Notes under the pieces: model-generated
Told to the model about the DNA's origin: nothing
The model's input: only the letters and a program-made list of their open reading frames with translations
Databases searched by the model: none
Position numbers and translations under genes: made by a program
Part shown: positions 28,986 through 38,186 of the stretch, piece after piece
Numbering within the stretch: the first letter of the stretch is position 1
Layout: each line of letters opens with the position of its first letter
NCBI GenBank assembly: GCA_030747125.1
Contig: JASLLI010000005.1
Coordinates: 1 to 40,309 of the forward strand
DNA length: 40,309 bases
Origin: Fidelibacterota bacterium
GTDB lineage: Bacteria; Fidelibacterota; Marinisomatia; SCGC-AAA003-L08; D37C17
Reading direction: 5' to 3'

Positions 28986-31184
28986 ATGCTCCTGGATAAA
29001 TTAAAAAATATACTCCCTGGTGATGGGGGTGAATTCCCACCTGATTTTCAATCTATCATTCACAATCTGAATTACGAAAGAGAGAAGGATCAGGATCACA
29101 TCAATTTTATCTGGAATGTGTATCAATTCAGTGCGAATGCCCATGAAGGGCAGCAGCGCAGATCAGGAGAACCCTATTTCACTCATTGCTCATCCGTAGG
29201 AGTTATCCTTTCAGAATGGAAGATGGATGCCAAGACTATCTCGGCTGGATTACTCCATGATGTCATTGAAGACACTGAAGTCACCCGTGGTAAAATGGTG
29301 GAAAAATTCGGAGAAGAAATTACTGATCTGGTGGATGGTGTTTCAAAATTATCGGGAATTAAATTTTCCAGCAGACTGGAAAAACAGGCAGAGAATTTTA
29401 TGAAGATGTTTCTATCTGTTGCCAAAGATTTACGGGTAATCATCATAAAATTCGCTGACAGGCTGCACAATATGAGCACCATTGAGCATCTCCCTCTCAT
29501 AAAGCAGCGCCGCATTGCCATCGAAACGCGGGATGTGTATGCACCTTTAGCACATCGTCTGGGAATGAATAAATTAAAAATTGAGTTGGAGGACTTAGTT
29601 CTTAAAACCCTGGAACCAAATGAGTATAAACAGCTACAGAAAAAAGTTCGTGCATCCCGTAGACAACGGGAAAAATATATTGAGGAGTTTTCGAAGCCCA
29701 TACGCTATGAACTCAATTCTTTTAACATAACAGCAGAAATTTTAGGCAGGGCAAAACATTATTATTCCATTTTTGGAAAGATGCGCCGGCGCCATAAGAA
29801 GTTCGAAGAATTATTTGATTTATTTGCAATTCGCATTGTGGTTGATAAAATTGAAGAATGCTATGCTGTTTTAGGAGTAATCCATCAATTATATACTCCC
29901 CTGCAGGAACGGTTTAAAGATTATATTGCTACTCCTAAATCCAACGGATACCAATCCATTCATACTACGGTTTTTGGTCATAAGGGTAAAATGGTAGAGG
30001 TTCAGATTCGCACCAAAGAGATGGATCGTACCGCTGAAATCGGTGTGGCTGCCCATTGGGTCTATAAAGAACAGGGCTCAGTTAATGCTGAGGGAAAGGA
30101 CATTGACCGCCATATGCGTTGGCTGCGAGAATTAGTGGATGTACTGCAAGGAGAGGATACTAATCCTGATGAATTTCTTAAACTGCTTAAAGTTGATCTG
30201 TTTAAAGATGAAATTTTTGTCTTTACTCCTAAGGGAGATGTAACGCAGCTGCCTGCAAATTCCACACCTATTGATTTTGCATTCCAGGTACATTCGCAGG
30301 TGGGGATTCATTGCATTGGTGCCAAAGTAAATGGAAAAATTGTTCCCCTGAACACGGTTTTGAATAATGGAGATTCCATAGAAATAATTACTTCCAATAC
30401 GCAGAAACCCAGTTATGCCTGGCTGAAATTTGTTCAAACAGGCAAAGCGAAATCTCATATCAAACGCTGGGTAAAAAAGGAGCAGACAGAACAAAGCATC
30501 CGGCTGGGGAAGGAGATATTGGAAAAAACCCTGCGCAGAATGAAACGCATTGCAATTCTCACAGAATTACAAACCAAACCGCAGCTATTAGGATTTAATT
30601 CTGAGGATATGGTGTATTCCGCATTAGCAAACGGACAACTCACTGTGCGTGATATCATTGAAAAATTTGAACCGGTAGTGGAAGAACCGGAAGCAGACCC
30701 TGAAGAACAGTCCCTTACTGAACGGTTTATCAGGCGTGCAAGAAGACAGGCAAAAGGGGTGACTGTTGATGGCGTTCACAACGCCCTGTTGGCATTTGCT
30801 AAATGTTGTAGCCCTATTCCCGGTGACCACATTGTAGGTTATATCACTAGAGGTAGGGGGGTTACCATCCATCGCAACAGCTGCAAAAACATCCCCTTTA
30901 TGGAGGGAGAAGATAGATTTATATATGTGGAGTGGGATGTGCGTTCTGGAAGCTCATTTATCGTTCGACTAAAGATATCATTAGAAGACCGAAAACAATT
31001 ATTAAAAGATATAACGGAAAATATATCGGCCCTAAACATAAATATTACCAGTATTGATATGAAGGCAGCAGAAGGAATTGCTACTGCTATTATTATTCTG
31101 GAAGTACGCGATACCCGACAACTCGAGCGTCTGACAACCCGAATACAGAAAATACCTAACTTTATTTCTATAGAAAGGATGTAA
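28986..31184 (+). CDS. rel: Bifunctional (p)ppGpp synthetase/hydrolase, RelA/SpoT family
   Basis: HD (GEPYFTHC, LLHDVIEDT, FADRLHNM), synthetase (DYIATPKSNGYQSIHTTV), TGS and C-terminal ACT. Confidence 0.97.
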   Translation: MLLDKLKNILPGDGGEFPPDFQSIIHNLNYEREKDQDHINFIWNVYQFSANAHEGQQRRSGEPYFTHCSSVGVILSEWKMDAKTISAGLLHDVIEDTEVTRGKMVEKFGEEITDLVDGVSKLSGIKFSSRLEKQAENFMKMFLSVAKDLRVIIIKFADRLHNMSTIEHLPLIKQRRIAIETRDVYAPLAHRLGMNKLKIELEDLVLKTLEPNEYKQLQKKVRASRRQREKYIEEFSKPIRYELNSFNITAEILGRAKHYYSIFGKMRRRHKKFEELFDLFAIRIVVDKIEECYAVLGVIHQLYTPLQERFKDYIATPKSNGYQSIHTTVFGHKGKMVEVQIRTKEMDRTAEIGVAAHWVYKEQGSVNAEGKDIDRHMRWLRELVDVLQGEDTNPDEFLKLLKVDLFKDEIFVFTPKGDVTQLPANSTPIDFAFQVHSQVGIHCIGAKVNGKIVPLNTVLNNGDSIEIITSNTQKPSYAWLKFVQTGKAKSHIKRWVKKEQTEQSIRLGKEILEKTLRRMKRIAILTELQTKPQLLGFNSEDMVYSALANGQLTVRDIIEKFEPVVEEPEADPEEQSLTERFIRRARRQAKGVTVDGVHNALLAFAKCCSPIPGDHIVGYITRGRGVTIHRNSCKNIPFMEGEDRFIYVEWDVRSGSSFIVRLKISLEDRKQLLKDITENISALNINITSIDMKAAEGIATAIIILEVRDTRQLERLTTRIQKIPNFISIERM

Positions 31185-31185
31185 G

Positions 31186-31506
31186 ATGAAAAACCTAAAC
31201 TACACACGGGAAGATATTATCCGCAGAACCGGTGACAAGTTAAACCTTACCCGTGATGAAATGAAATTGATTCTGGATACCACTCTGGACACCATGGCAG
31301 ATATGTTAACTGAAAAGAAAAGCAGAATCCGGATTGAATTACGGAATTTTGGCATCTTTGAAGTAAAACCTACTAAAGCCAAACCCAGAGCGAGAAATCC
31401 ACGCACTAATGAGGAAGTTTTTGTACCTCCCCGTAGGAAGATTCATTTCAAACCGGGTAAAATCATTCGCCAGGAACTCCAACAGGAGTGGCATCCCAGC
31501 GATTGA
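31186..31506 (+). CDS. HU/IHF-family DNA-binding protein
   Basis: IRIELRNFGIFEVKPTKAKPRARNPRTNEEVFVPPRRKIHFKPGK. Confidence 0.95.
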   Translation: MKNLNYTREDIIRRTGDKLNLTRDEMKLILDTTLDTMADMLTEKKSRIRIELRNFGIFEVKPTKAKPRARNPRTNEEVFVPPRRKIHFKPGKIIRQELQQEWHPSD

Positions 31507-31916
31507 GCCGGTATCTGGGAGTAGATTATGGTGAAAGGCGTATAGGCTTAGCCCTTTCAGATCCACTGGGGATCATTGCTAAACCTTTCACCATAATAGA
31601 CACCCAAAAAGAATCTCATCCCCAAAATAAAATCGCTGCAATTGCTTCTGAAAATGAGGTAATTGGTATTGTGGTGGGAATTCCCTATACTTTAAAGGGG
31701 ACGGAATCACCACAAACCATTAAAGTCCAAAACTTTATAGAATCGCTTAAACAATCTACCAATACAAAAATCATAGGTGTAGATGAACGCCTCAGTAGTG
31801 TTTCAGCAGAAAAAGCCTTAATAGAACAAGGTGTTAAAACAGGCCACAATAAAGGCAGAATTGATGAGACGGCTGCTGCTATAATTCTGCAGGAATATTT
31901 AGACTCAAAGTCCTGA
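31488..31916 (+). CDS. ruvX: RuvX/YqgF Holliday-junction resolvase-like protein
   Basis: LGVDYGERRIGLALSDPLGIIA, VVGIPYTLKGTESPQT, VDERLSS. Confidence 0.94.
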   Translation: MASQRLSRYLGVDYGERRIGLALSDPLGIIAKPFTIIDTQKESHPQNKIAAIASENEVIGIVVGIPYTLKGTESPQTIKVQNFIESLKQSTNTKIIGVDERLSSVSAEKALIEQGVKTGHNKGRIDETAAAIILQEYLDSKS

Positions 31917-33407
31917 ATGCAAAATAGACGCATCATTTTCCTACTTATCCTCTCTGCTGTATTGACAGGGCTGGCTCAACAACCCTTGCATGTAGGATTT
32001 CTGGCATGGTTCAGTTTAGTTCCCTTTCTCTTTATACTTCAGTCTATTCATAAGTTAAGCAAAGGGGTATGGATCGGTTTTATCTGGGGCTTTTTTTATT
32101 ACCTCTCTACCATTTTCTGGCTTGCAATGAATATTGGAACAACTCCCTTGATCGGGATTATTTCCATGTTGGCGGCTGTCCTGTATTGTACCCTTATCAG
32201 TATTCTCATTTGTATAACTGCGATATTTTTAAAAAAATATTACCCCGATAATTGGAGCGTAGCGTTCCCCTTTATTTGGACATTTATTGAATTTCTGCGA
32301 AACCGGGATATTCTAACCGGTGGACCTTGGACTGCCCTGTCAAATACACAGACAGAATATCTCACTCTGATTCAAAATACTGAAATCAGCGGAATCTATG
32401 GCATCAGTTTATGGCTGGTATTCCTAAATGTATGTATTTTTCGTTGGCTGAACAGACCTTATCCACAGAGAGCTTTCCAGCTCATCATTGTTTTTATTTT
32501 CCCCTGGATAACAGGATTAATACTTACCCCTGAAATTGAAATTAATAAAGGTAAGAGTGTTTCTGTGTCAGTGATACAACCCAATATCCATCTGTCGCAG
32601 AAATGGAAAAGGGGAGCTGCAAAATCCAATATGAAATTGATATTGGATGCCTCTCAGCCAGCTATTAATGATTCTGTAAAATTGGTTGTCTGGCCGGAAT
32701 CTGCCACCTCTGCCTTTATCATGCAGAAAAATACCTATTACCTGAATTGGATTCAATCTCATCTGAATAACTCAAAGTTAATGACGGGAGTTCCTTATTT
32801 TGAAGGGGAAGAACCACATAGAAAGTTTTATAATTCAGCGGTAATGCTTTCAGCCGATTCTGTGTATTCACTTTACCATAAATTAGTACTGGTTCCCATG
32901 GCGGAGCATATTCCCCTCTCAGATATTTACCCTTCCCTGAAGGAGTTGAATTTTGGTCAGGCAAATTTCACCCATGGTTCCTCCTACACCATGTATAAGG
33001 TAGATGGACATGCATTTGCTCCCATGATTTGCTTTGAATCTGTACTGCCCTGGTTAAGCAGGGAATTTATATTAAGAGGTGCGGAAGTGCTGGTGTATCT
33101 GGTGAATGACGGCTGGTATGAAACAGCTCCGGAGCCCCAACAGCATGCCAAGCAGGCAATTTTTCGTGCTGTGGAAAGTCGTCGTCCGGTTATCAGATGC
33201 ACTAATACGGGAATCTCTCTGGTGATAGATCCCGGTGGGAACATCAAAGGGGAGCTGCCGTTAAATGAGGCAGGCGTTATCAATACTGTAATCTATCCAA
33301 AAACAGCCTTAACTTTTTACACTAAATATGGTGATATTTTTGCAGTTATGTCAGGGATTATAATTTTATTATTTATAGCCGTAATACCTTTTAAAAAACA
33401 TGATTAA
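31917..33407 (+). CDS. lnt: Apolipoprotein N-acyltransferase
   Basis: N-terminal multi-TM; nitrilase-type Glu (VVWPESATSAF), Lys (HKLVLVPMAEHIP) and Cys (PMICFESVLP). Confidence 0.95.
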   Translation: MQNRRIIFLLILSAVLTGLAQQPLHVGFLAWFSLVPFLFILQSIHKLSKGVWIGFIWGFFYYLSTIFWLAMNIGTTPLIGIISMLAAVLYCTLISILICITAIFLKKYYPDNWSVAFPFIWTFIEFLRNRDILTGGPWTALSNTQTEYLTLIQNTEISGIYGISLWLVFLNVCIFRWLNRPYPQRAFQLIIVFIFPWITGLILTPEIEINKGKSVSVSVIQPNIHLSQKWKRGAAKSNMKLILDASQPAINDSVKLVVWPESATSAFIMQKNTYYLNWIQSHLNNSKLMTGVPYFEGEEPHRKFYNSAVMLSADSVYSLYHKLVLVPMAEHIPLSDIYPSLKELNFGQANFTHGSSYTMYKVDGHAFAPMICFESVLPWLSREFILRGAEVLVYLVNDGWYETAPEPQQHAKQAIFRAVESRRPVIRCTNTGISLVIDPGGNIKGELPLNEAGVINTVIYPKTALTFYTKYGDIFAVMSGIIILLFIAVIPFKKHD

Positions 33408-33999
33408 ATACTTAATGATATTATTCAGCACCGCAATCCTCAGCGGAAACCAACCTACATCCTCCTTACCAAAACTGCAGTCTTTGGTGTTGCCGGGGTG
33501 GGGTGAGTTGAGTTTGGGAGAAGAAAAGCGGGCTCAGAGATTTTTCATTCAGGAAGCTGCTCTGTGGATAATGTATTTAGGTGCAAAAAAATCTTCCTCC
33601 TGGTATGAGAGTGATTATCTGGCATTTGCAGAATTGCATGCTGGTGTGGATATGCAAGGAAAGAATTATCTCTATGCAGTGAATATTGGTCACTATGATG
33701 ATTTCGACACCTATAATCAAACCAAAGAACATCAGCGTCTGGTAAAGGAAAAATATGCTTCGGGGCAGGGCTTTGAGTGGCAATGGAATAGTTCAGATAA
33801 TCGAAAAACTTATGATCAGATGCGAATTAATGCTGTCACCTATAATAAATATGCTCGATTTGCCATTGGAGGACTGGTGCTCCACCGCCTTATTTCATTT
33901 ATTGATGTACTCTATTTGGAACGGCAAAACAATTTCAATGTCCAAACTTCTTTGACCCCTGGTCAAACCCTTCAGGTTAACTGCATTTACCACTTTTAA
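33400..33999 (+). CDS. DUF5683-like exported hypothetical protein
   Basis: LQSLVLPGWGELSLGEEKRAQRFF...ALWIMYLG motif; coupled to lnt. Confidence 0.6.
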   Translation: MIKYLMILFSTAILSGNQPTSSLPKLQSLVLPGWGELSLGEEKRAQRFFIQEAALWIMYLGAKKSSSWYESDYLAFAELHAGVDMQGKNYLYAVNIGHYDDFDTYNQTKEHQRLVKEKYASGQGFEWQWNSSDNRKTYDQMRINAVTYNKYARFAIGGLVLHRLISFIDVLYLERQNNFNVQTSLTPGQTLQVNCIYHF

Positions 34000-34215
34000 T
34001 TTACATCCCCATTAGCCGTCTATAAAATCGGGCTGTTAATTAAATCCTTTTTCCCCTAAATACATTGCCTGTAATTTTCGCGGTATTTTTGAAATTAGGG
34101 GGAGCCGGAGGATGAGGCCCTGACCACCTCAATTCCCTGTATATTTCCCAAAACATCCCTTTTCATTTACTTGTAATTTCATTTCTTATCCTTTCGTAAA
34201 TTAAGTACGGAACGG

Positions 34216-35712
34216 ATGAAAAAATTTTTACTTATACTGCCATTTTTATATTTATTGGGGACTGCCTGTGCACCCTATGTAAAATACCAGCATATTTCTC
34301 AGCAGAAGCCTTCTAAAGCTGCAGAGTACAATATTTCTGTTTATCATGAACTTGATCCCCTGCCTCCCCATACTATCGTTTTAGGTGAAGTTACCATAGA
34401 TAATGCAGTACCTTCCGTAGTAAACTGCAGCTATAAAGATGTTATCCGTTTGGCAAAATGGAAAGCACGGAAAGTAGGGGGGGATGCAATCCACATAACC
34501 CAGATTAATCTACCTGATGAATCCAATAGTTGCTATGGTGTGAATGCAAAGATAATTGCTTTTGATCCCCTGGCACAGATGTTCTGGCCCTCTATCAATT
34601 TGGATGAAAACGATTTCCGGGATTATTATCACTCCAATGTATTAGACGCCATAGAAGGAATCTGGACCATCTCAGAAAATACCAATTGGGAAAATGTGCT
34701 CACCGGTGTAAAGGGAAATAATGAAGTAGCAGGCAAATATGAAGTGGCCATCATTCGGGATGATGATGCATTCAACCGCTACAATGCCTATGTCCTCCAC
34801 AGTAAGGAAGCCGGTTTAAAAAGAGGACAGTTAAAAGCCTACTACACCAAAAGCGGATTTAAACAGACCTACAATGAACATTGGTTCATGGCTGATCATT
34901 CCGAATTGGTCAGAAATATAATATTAGAAGATAGTGGTATTTTCAGAACCACATCCAAGTATTCTAAGTATCCTGTAAATTATGAACGGGAAAATCTGTC
35001 TTTAAAGGTATATCCACCACACTATATGACTGCTCCAGGACTTTCCATGAACACCCAGTTAAAAACCATGGGCAGTGGGTTTGTCATCTCCGGGAATGGT
35101 CTTATTATCACCAATTATCATGTAATTCAGGGTAAAGAAACCATCGAAGTGTACTTTCCCTCCATTGATAAGCATTTTAGTGCTAAAATAGTATTAGAAG
35201 ATAAAAACAATGATATTGCTCTTCTTGCTTTGGATGAATTTCATATTTCTGAATACTTCACTGAAGATATCCCCTTTATAATTTCCAATACTAAAAATCT
35301 CAGATTAGGGCAGGAAATTTTTACTTTGGGCTATCCATTGGGTGAGATTTTGGGAAAGTCAGTTAAACTTTCTACAGGAGATGTAAGCTCTTTGTATGGT
35401 ATTCAGGACGACCCTCGTTTAATTCAAATCAGTAACCCTATTCAACCGGGAAACAGCGGTGGACCTCTGTTAAATGAAAATGGTGAAATTGTAGGAGTAG
35501 TGCTTTCTACCCTGAATGCACGGTACTTTTATGAAAATGAATCAATCATACCCCAAAATGTTAATTTTGCCATTAAAGGAAATTATGTATCTAATCTTAT
35601 ATCCATTCTCCCGGAATATCAGGAATTATCCAAGAGAAAGAATTTGCTCATGGGGAAGAGTCTTGAAGAACAAATTGAGTTGATTACCCCCTTTATAGTC
35701 ACTGTAAAATAG
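34216..35712 (+). CDS. Lipoprotein with C-terminal trypsin-like (S1C/DegP-like) protease domain
   Basis: LGTAC lipobox; His in IITNYHVI, Asp in NNDIALLAL, Ser in IQPGNSGGPLLNENGEIVGVV. Confidence 0.87.
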   Translation: MKKFLLILPFLYLLGTACAPYVKYQHISQQKPSKAAEYNISVYHELDPLPPHTIVLGEVTIDNAVPSVVNCSYKDVIRLAKWKARKVGGDAIHITQINLPDESNSCYGVNAKIIAFDPLAQMFWPSINLDENDFRDYYHSNVLDAIEGIWTISENTNWENVLTGVKGNNEVAGKYEVAIIRDDDAFNRYNAYVLHSKEAGLKRGQLKAYYTKSGFKQTYNEHWFMADHSELVRNIILEDSGIFRTTSKYSKYPVNYERENLSLKVYPPHYMTAPGLSMNTQLKTMGSGFVISGNGLIITNYHVIQGKETIEVYFPSIDKHFSAKIVLEDKNNDIALLALDEFHISEYFTEDIPFIISNTKNLRLGQEIFTLGYPLGEILGKSVKLSTGDVSSLYGIQDDPRLIQISNPIQPGNSGGPLLNENGEIVGVVLSTLNARYFYENESIIPQNVNFAIKGNYVSNLISILPEYQELSKRKNLLMGKSLEEQIELITPFIVTVK

Positions 35713-35742
35713 ATTCTGACTCAGTCATGTGCCCTGCCAAAA

Positions 35743-36918
35743 ATGAAATTCTCTGATCTGAAGTTTAGAATTTCTCCAAAATACATCTTAAGAGTTGGAA
35801 TTGGAATAGTTTTCAGCATTTTGAACGCTGATGATTGTGGTGAGTACAATGCAATAAATAACACTGAATATAACTGCGAATGTAATGAGGAAACCTGGGA
35901 ATCTTATTATTCCTATATGATCGGCTGCTGGTTGCCTAATGCTGATCTGCAGAATGCAGATTTGAAGTGGGCAAATTTCGAAGGGGCATATCTGGTTGGT
36001 GCAGATTTACGCTATGCACAAATGGTGACTACAAAGCTATCCGGTGCTAACATGGTGAACGCAAATTTGGTAAACGCAAAACTAAATTGGGCTAATTTGA
36101 ATGATGCCAACATGGTTGGTACAGATCTACGCTATGCTGAATTGGAAAATGCAAATTTACAAAGTACCAATTTAGAAGGAGCCAATTTGGTTAATGCAAA
36201 TCTGAAATTGGCTGATCTCAGATTAGCAAATTTGAAAGATGCATCCCTGTTTGATGCTGACCTTTCTTATGCAAACCTTGAAAAGGCAGTTTTAGATGAT
36301 GCCTGGCTCTGGTATGCGAATTTGTCGGAAGCATTTCTCATTGAAGCATCCCTGAAAGTGGCTGATCTGCGGTATGCCAATTTGGTAAAGTCAAAACTCA
36401 TGGGTGCTGATTTTACTGATGCAGGACTATTTGATGCACAATTAATGAATGCAGATTTATCCTATGGTAATTTGCAGGGAGCGAATCTTCAGCACGCTGA
36501 TCTATCCGGTGCTCTGCTTGAAGGAACCCTGCTCTGTGATGTAATTACGGATATGGATTTCAAATTACATGAATGGAAAGGAAATCCAATTTGGGACAGA
36601 GATTGTTTTGGAAAATGTGGGGGAGATATGACAGTTACAAAAGATACATGCGGGGTTTGCGGGGGAAAGAATGAACCCGGCACAGGCCACTGTGACTGTA
36701 TGGGGGTTCCTCATGGAGAAGCTGTCATTGATGCTTGCGGTATTTGCGGAGGCATTGCAGATGGAAGTGACTGCAATTTTGACGGAATTCCCGATGCATG
36801 TGAAGCTATTTATCACATGGGTATGAAGCAGGGTTCCACAACCCCTGATCTAAACTCAGACGGGAAATCCGATATTTTAGATGCAGTTATATTAATTGAG
36901 GGGATTTTAAAGAAATGA
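35743..36918 (+). CDS. Pentapeptide-repeat protein with Cys-rich CGxCGG module and dockerin-like calcium-binding C-terminus
   Basis: Over 30 A(D/N)LxxA(N/D)L repeats; CGVCGG/ACGICGG motifs; TPDLNSDGKSDILDAVILIEGILKK. Confidence 0.85.
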   Translation: MKFSDLKFRISPKYILRVGIGIVFSILNADDCGEYNAINNTEYNCECNEETWESYYSYMIGCWLPNADLQNADLKWANFEGAYLVGADLRYAQMVTTKLSGANMVNANLVNAKLNWANLNDANMVGTDLRYAELENANLQSTNLEGANLVNANLKLADLRLANLKDASLFDADLSYANLEKAVLDDAWLWYANLSEAFLIEASLKVADLRYANLVKSKLMGADFTDAGLFDAQLMNADLSYGNLQGANLQHADLSGALLEGTLLCDVITDMDFKLHEWKGNPIWDRDCFGKCGGDMTVTKDTCGVCGGKNEPGTGHCDCMGVPHGEAVIDACGICGGIADGSDCNFDGIPDACEAIYHMGMKQGSTTPDLNSDGKSDILDAVILIEGILKK

Positions 36919-36919
36919 G

Positions 36920-37114
36920 CTATACTGAACAGCCCATGTCATGTCCACAGCATTGAGGAGAATTTATCATTCCAAAACCGTCTGGACATTTTGCAACACC
37001 TACCTTTGTACCATCATCTTTTGCAATATGATTGTGAACTAATTCAGTGCTGCACTTTGCACAATTTAGTCCACTCACGCCCATTCCACAATGTTCACAT
37101 GTAAATTCAGCCAT
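36920..37114 (-). CDS. Small Cys/His-rich putative metal-binding protein
   Basis: 64 aa MAEFTCEHCGMGVSGLNCAKCSTELVHNHIAKDDGTKVGVAKCPDGFGMINSPQCCGHDMGCSV; CxxC pairs and terminal CCGHDMGC. Confidence 0.7.
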   Translation of the reverse strand: MAEFTCEHCGMGVSGLNCAKCSTELVHNHIAKDDGTKVGVAKCPDGFGMINSPQCCGHDMGCSV

Positions 37115-37135
37115 TAATTTTCCTTAAATATAAAT

Positions 37136-37879
37136 ATGATTTTTCAAGTTTCTCAGTATATTAAATATAAATTCAATTCAATTCGATCCACATCAATATT
37201 AAATGATGACCTTTTGCAGTTAATTCGTTCTTTAGACAAGTTGGAGTTAAGTCCACATTATCTGGAAAAGTATTTAAAAATTAGACAATCTCTCCTTGAA
37301 AACCACAGCATGATTGAAGTTACGGATTTTGGGAAAGGATCAAAGTTCTTCACATCAAATCAGCGGAAAGTATCCAGCATTGCGAAGGTAGCTGGTATCA
37401 GCAAAAAGAATGGAGAGCAGTTGATAAAATTTGTACATCAATTCCAACCCCAACATATTTTGGAAATTGGAACCTCATTGGGACTGGGCACATCCTGTTT
37501 GAGTTTAGGTAATCCCAATGCAGATATAATCTCTCTGGAAGGCTGCCCGGAAACTGCTACTGTTGCAACATCCCTGTTGCAGGAAAGCGGGCTAACAAAT
37601 ATTGAGATTAAGATAGGTGAGTTTGAAAAAACGCTACCGGAAGTGACGGAAAAAAGAAAATTCGACCTCATATATTTTGATGGCAACCATTCTTATGAAG
37701 CCACTAACCGCTATGTAGAAATTTGCCTAAAAACCAAAACCCCGCATACAATTTGGATATTTGATGATATTAACTGGAGTAAAGGAATGAATTTGTTTTG
37801 GCAGGAATTCAAAAGGAAATCTATTATCAAAAATTATTACGAAAATTGGAATTGGGGTGTGGTACGCTTAGATGGGTAA
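37136..37879 (+). CDS. Class I SAM-dependent (O-)methyltransferase
   Basis: ILEIGTSLGLGTSCLSLGNPNADIISLEGCPE, KFDLIYFDGNHSYEATNRY, WIFDDINWSKGM. Confidence 0.85.
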   Translation: MIFQVSQYIKYKFNSIRSTSILNDDLLQLIRSLDKLELSPHYLEKYLKIRQSLLENHSMIEVTDFGKGSKFFTSNQRKVSSIAKVAGISKKNGEQLIKFVHQFQPQHILEIGTSLGLGTSCLSLGNPNADIISLEGCPETATVATSLLQESGLTNIEIKIGEFEKTLPEVTEKRKFDLIYFDGNHSYEATNRYVEICLKTKTPHTIWIFDDINWSKGMNLFWQEFKRKSIIKNYYENWNWGVVRLDG

Positions 37880-37904
37880 GAAAGAAACAGAAAGTTGAAA
37901 AACC

Positions 37905-38050
37905 TCTCCTCTCCCTTTTTGTCTCCTCGCAGAGAGGAGAAATAAAGCTTCCATAATTTGTGATATAGAATATTTACCAACCACCCCAATCTTCGCAAAT
38001 ACCTTTGCTCAGATTTTCCCCTCCTTGGCAAAGGAGGGGACGGGTCCATC
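37905..38050. repeat. REP/MITE-like intergenic region with GC-rich palindromes
   Basis: Perfect 10-bp stem TCCCCTCCTT-ggca-AAGGAGGGGA at 38017..38040; TCTCCTC-gcaga-GAGGAGA further upstream; shadow ORF 37837..38049 reads DPSPPLPRRGKSE. Confidence 0.55.
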
Positions 38051-38186
38051 CACTTTTATTACACAAGATTCAAAATAACCATCCATTTCAGAATGGGCAT
38101 CGAAATTTAATTTTTCAAAATGGACACAGGGGAGGTTCGTTATATTATTTCATTCCGCAGGGGCATGGAGAGGATGAGGGATAATG

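Noticed and set aside
34000-34215. Intergenic region as a structured ncRNA
   Set aside because: Only weak imperfect inverted repeats seen; no known RNA motif recognised.
37837-38049. 70 aa minus ORF MDPSPPLPRRGKSEQ...
   Set aside because: Translation of REP-like palindromic sequence and of the antisense methyltransferase 3' end.
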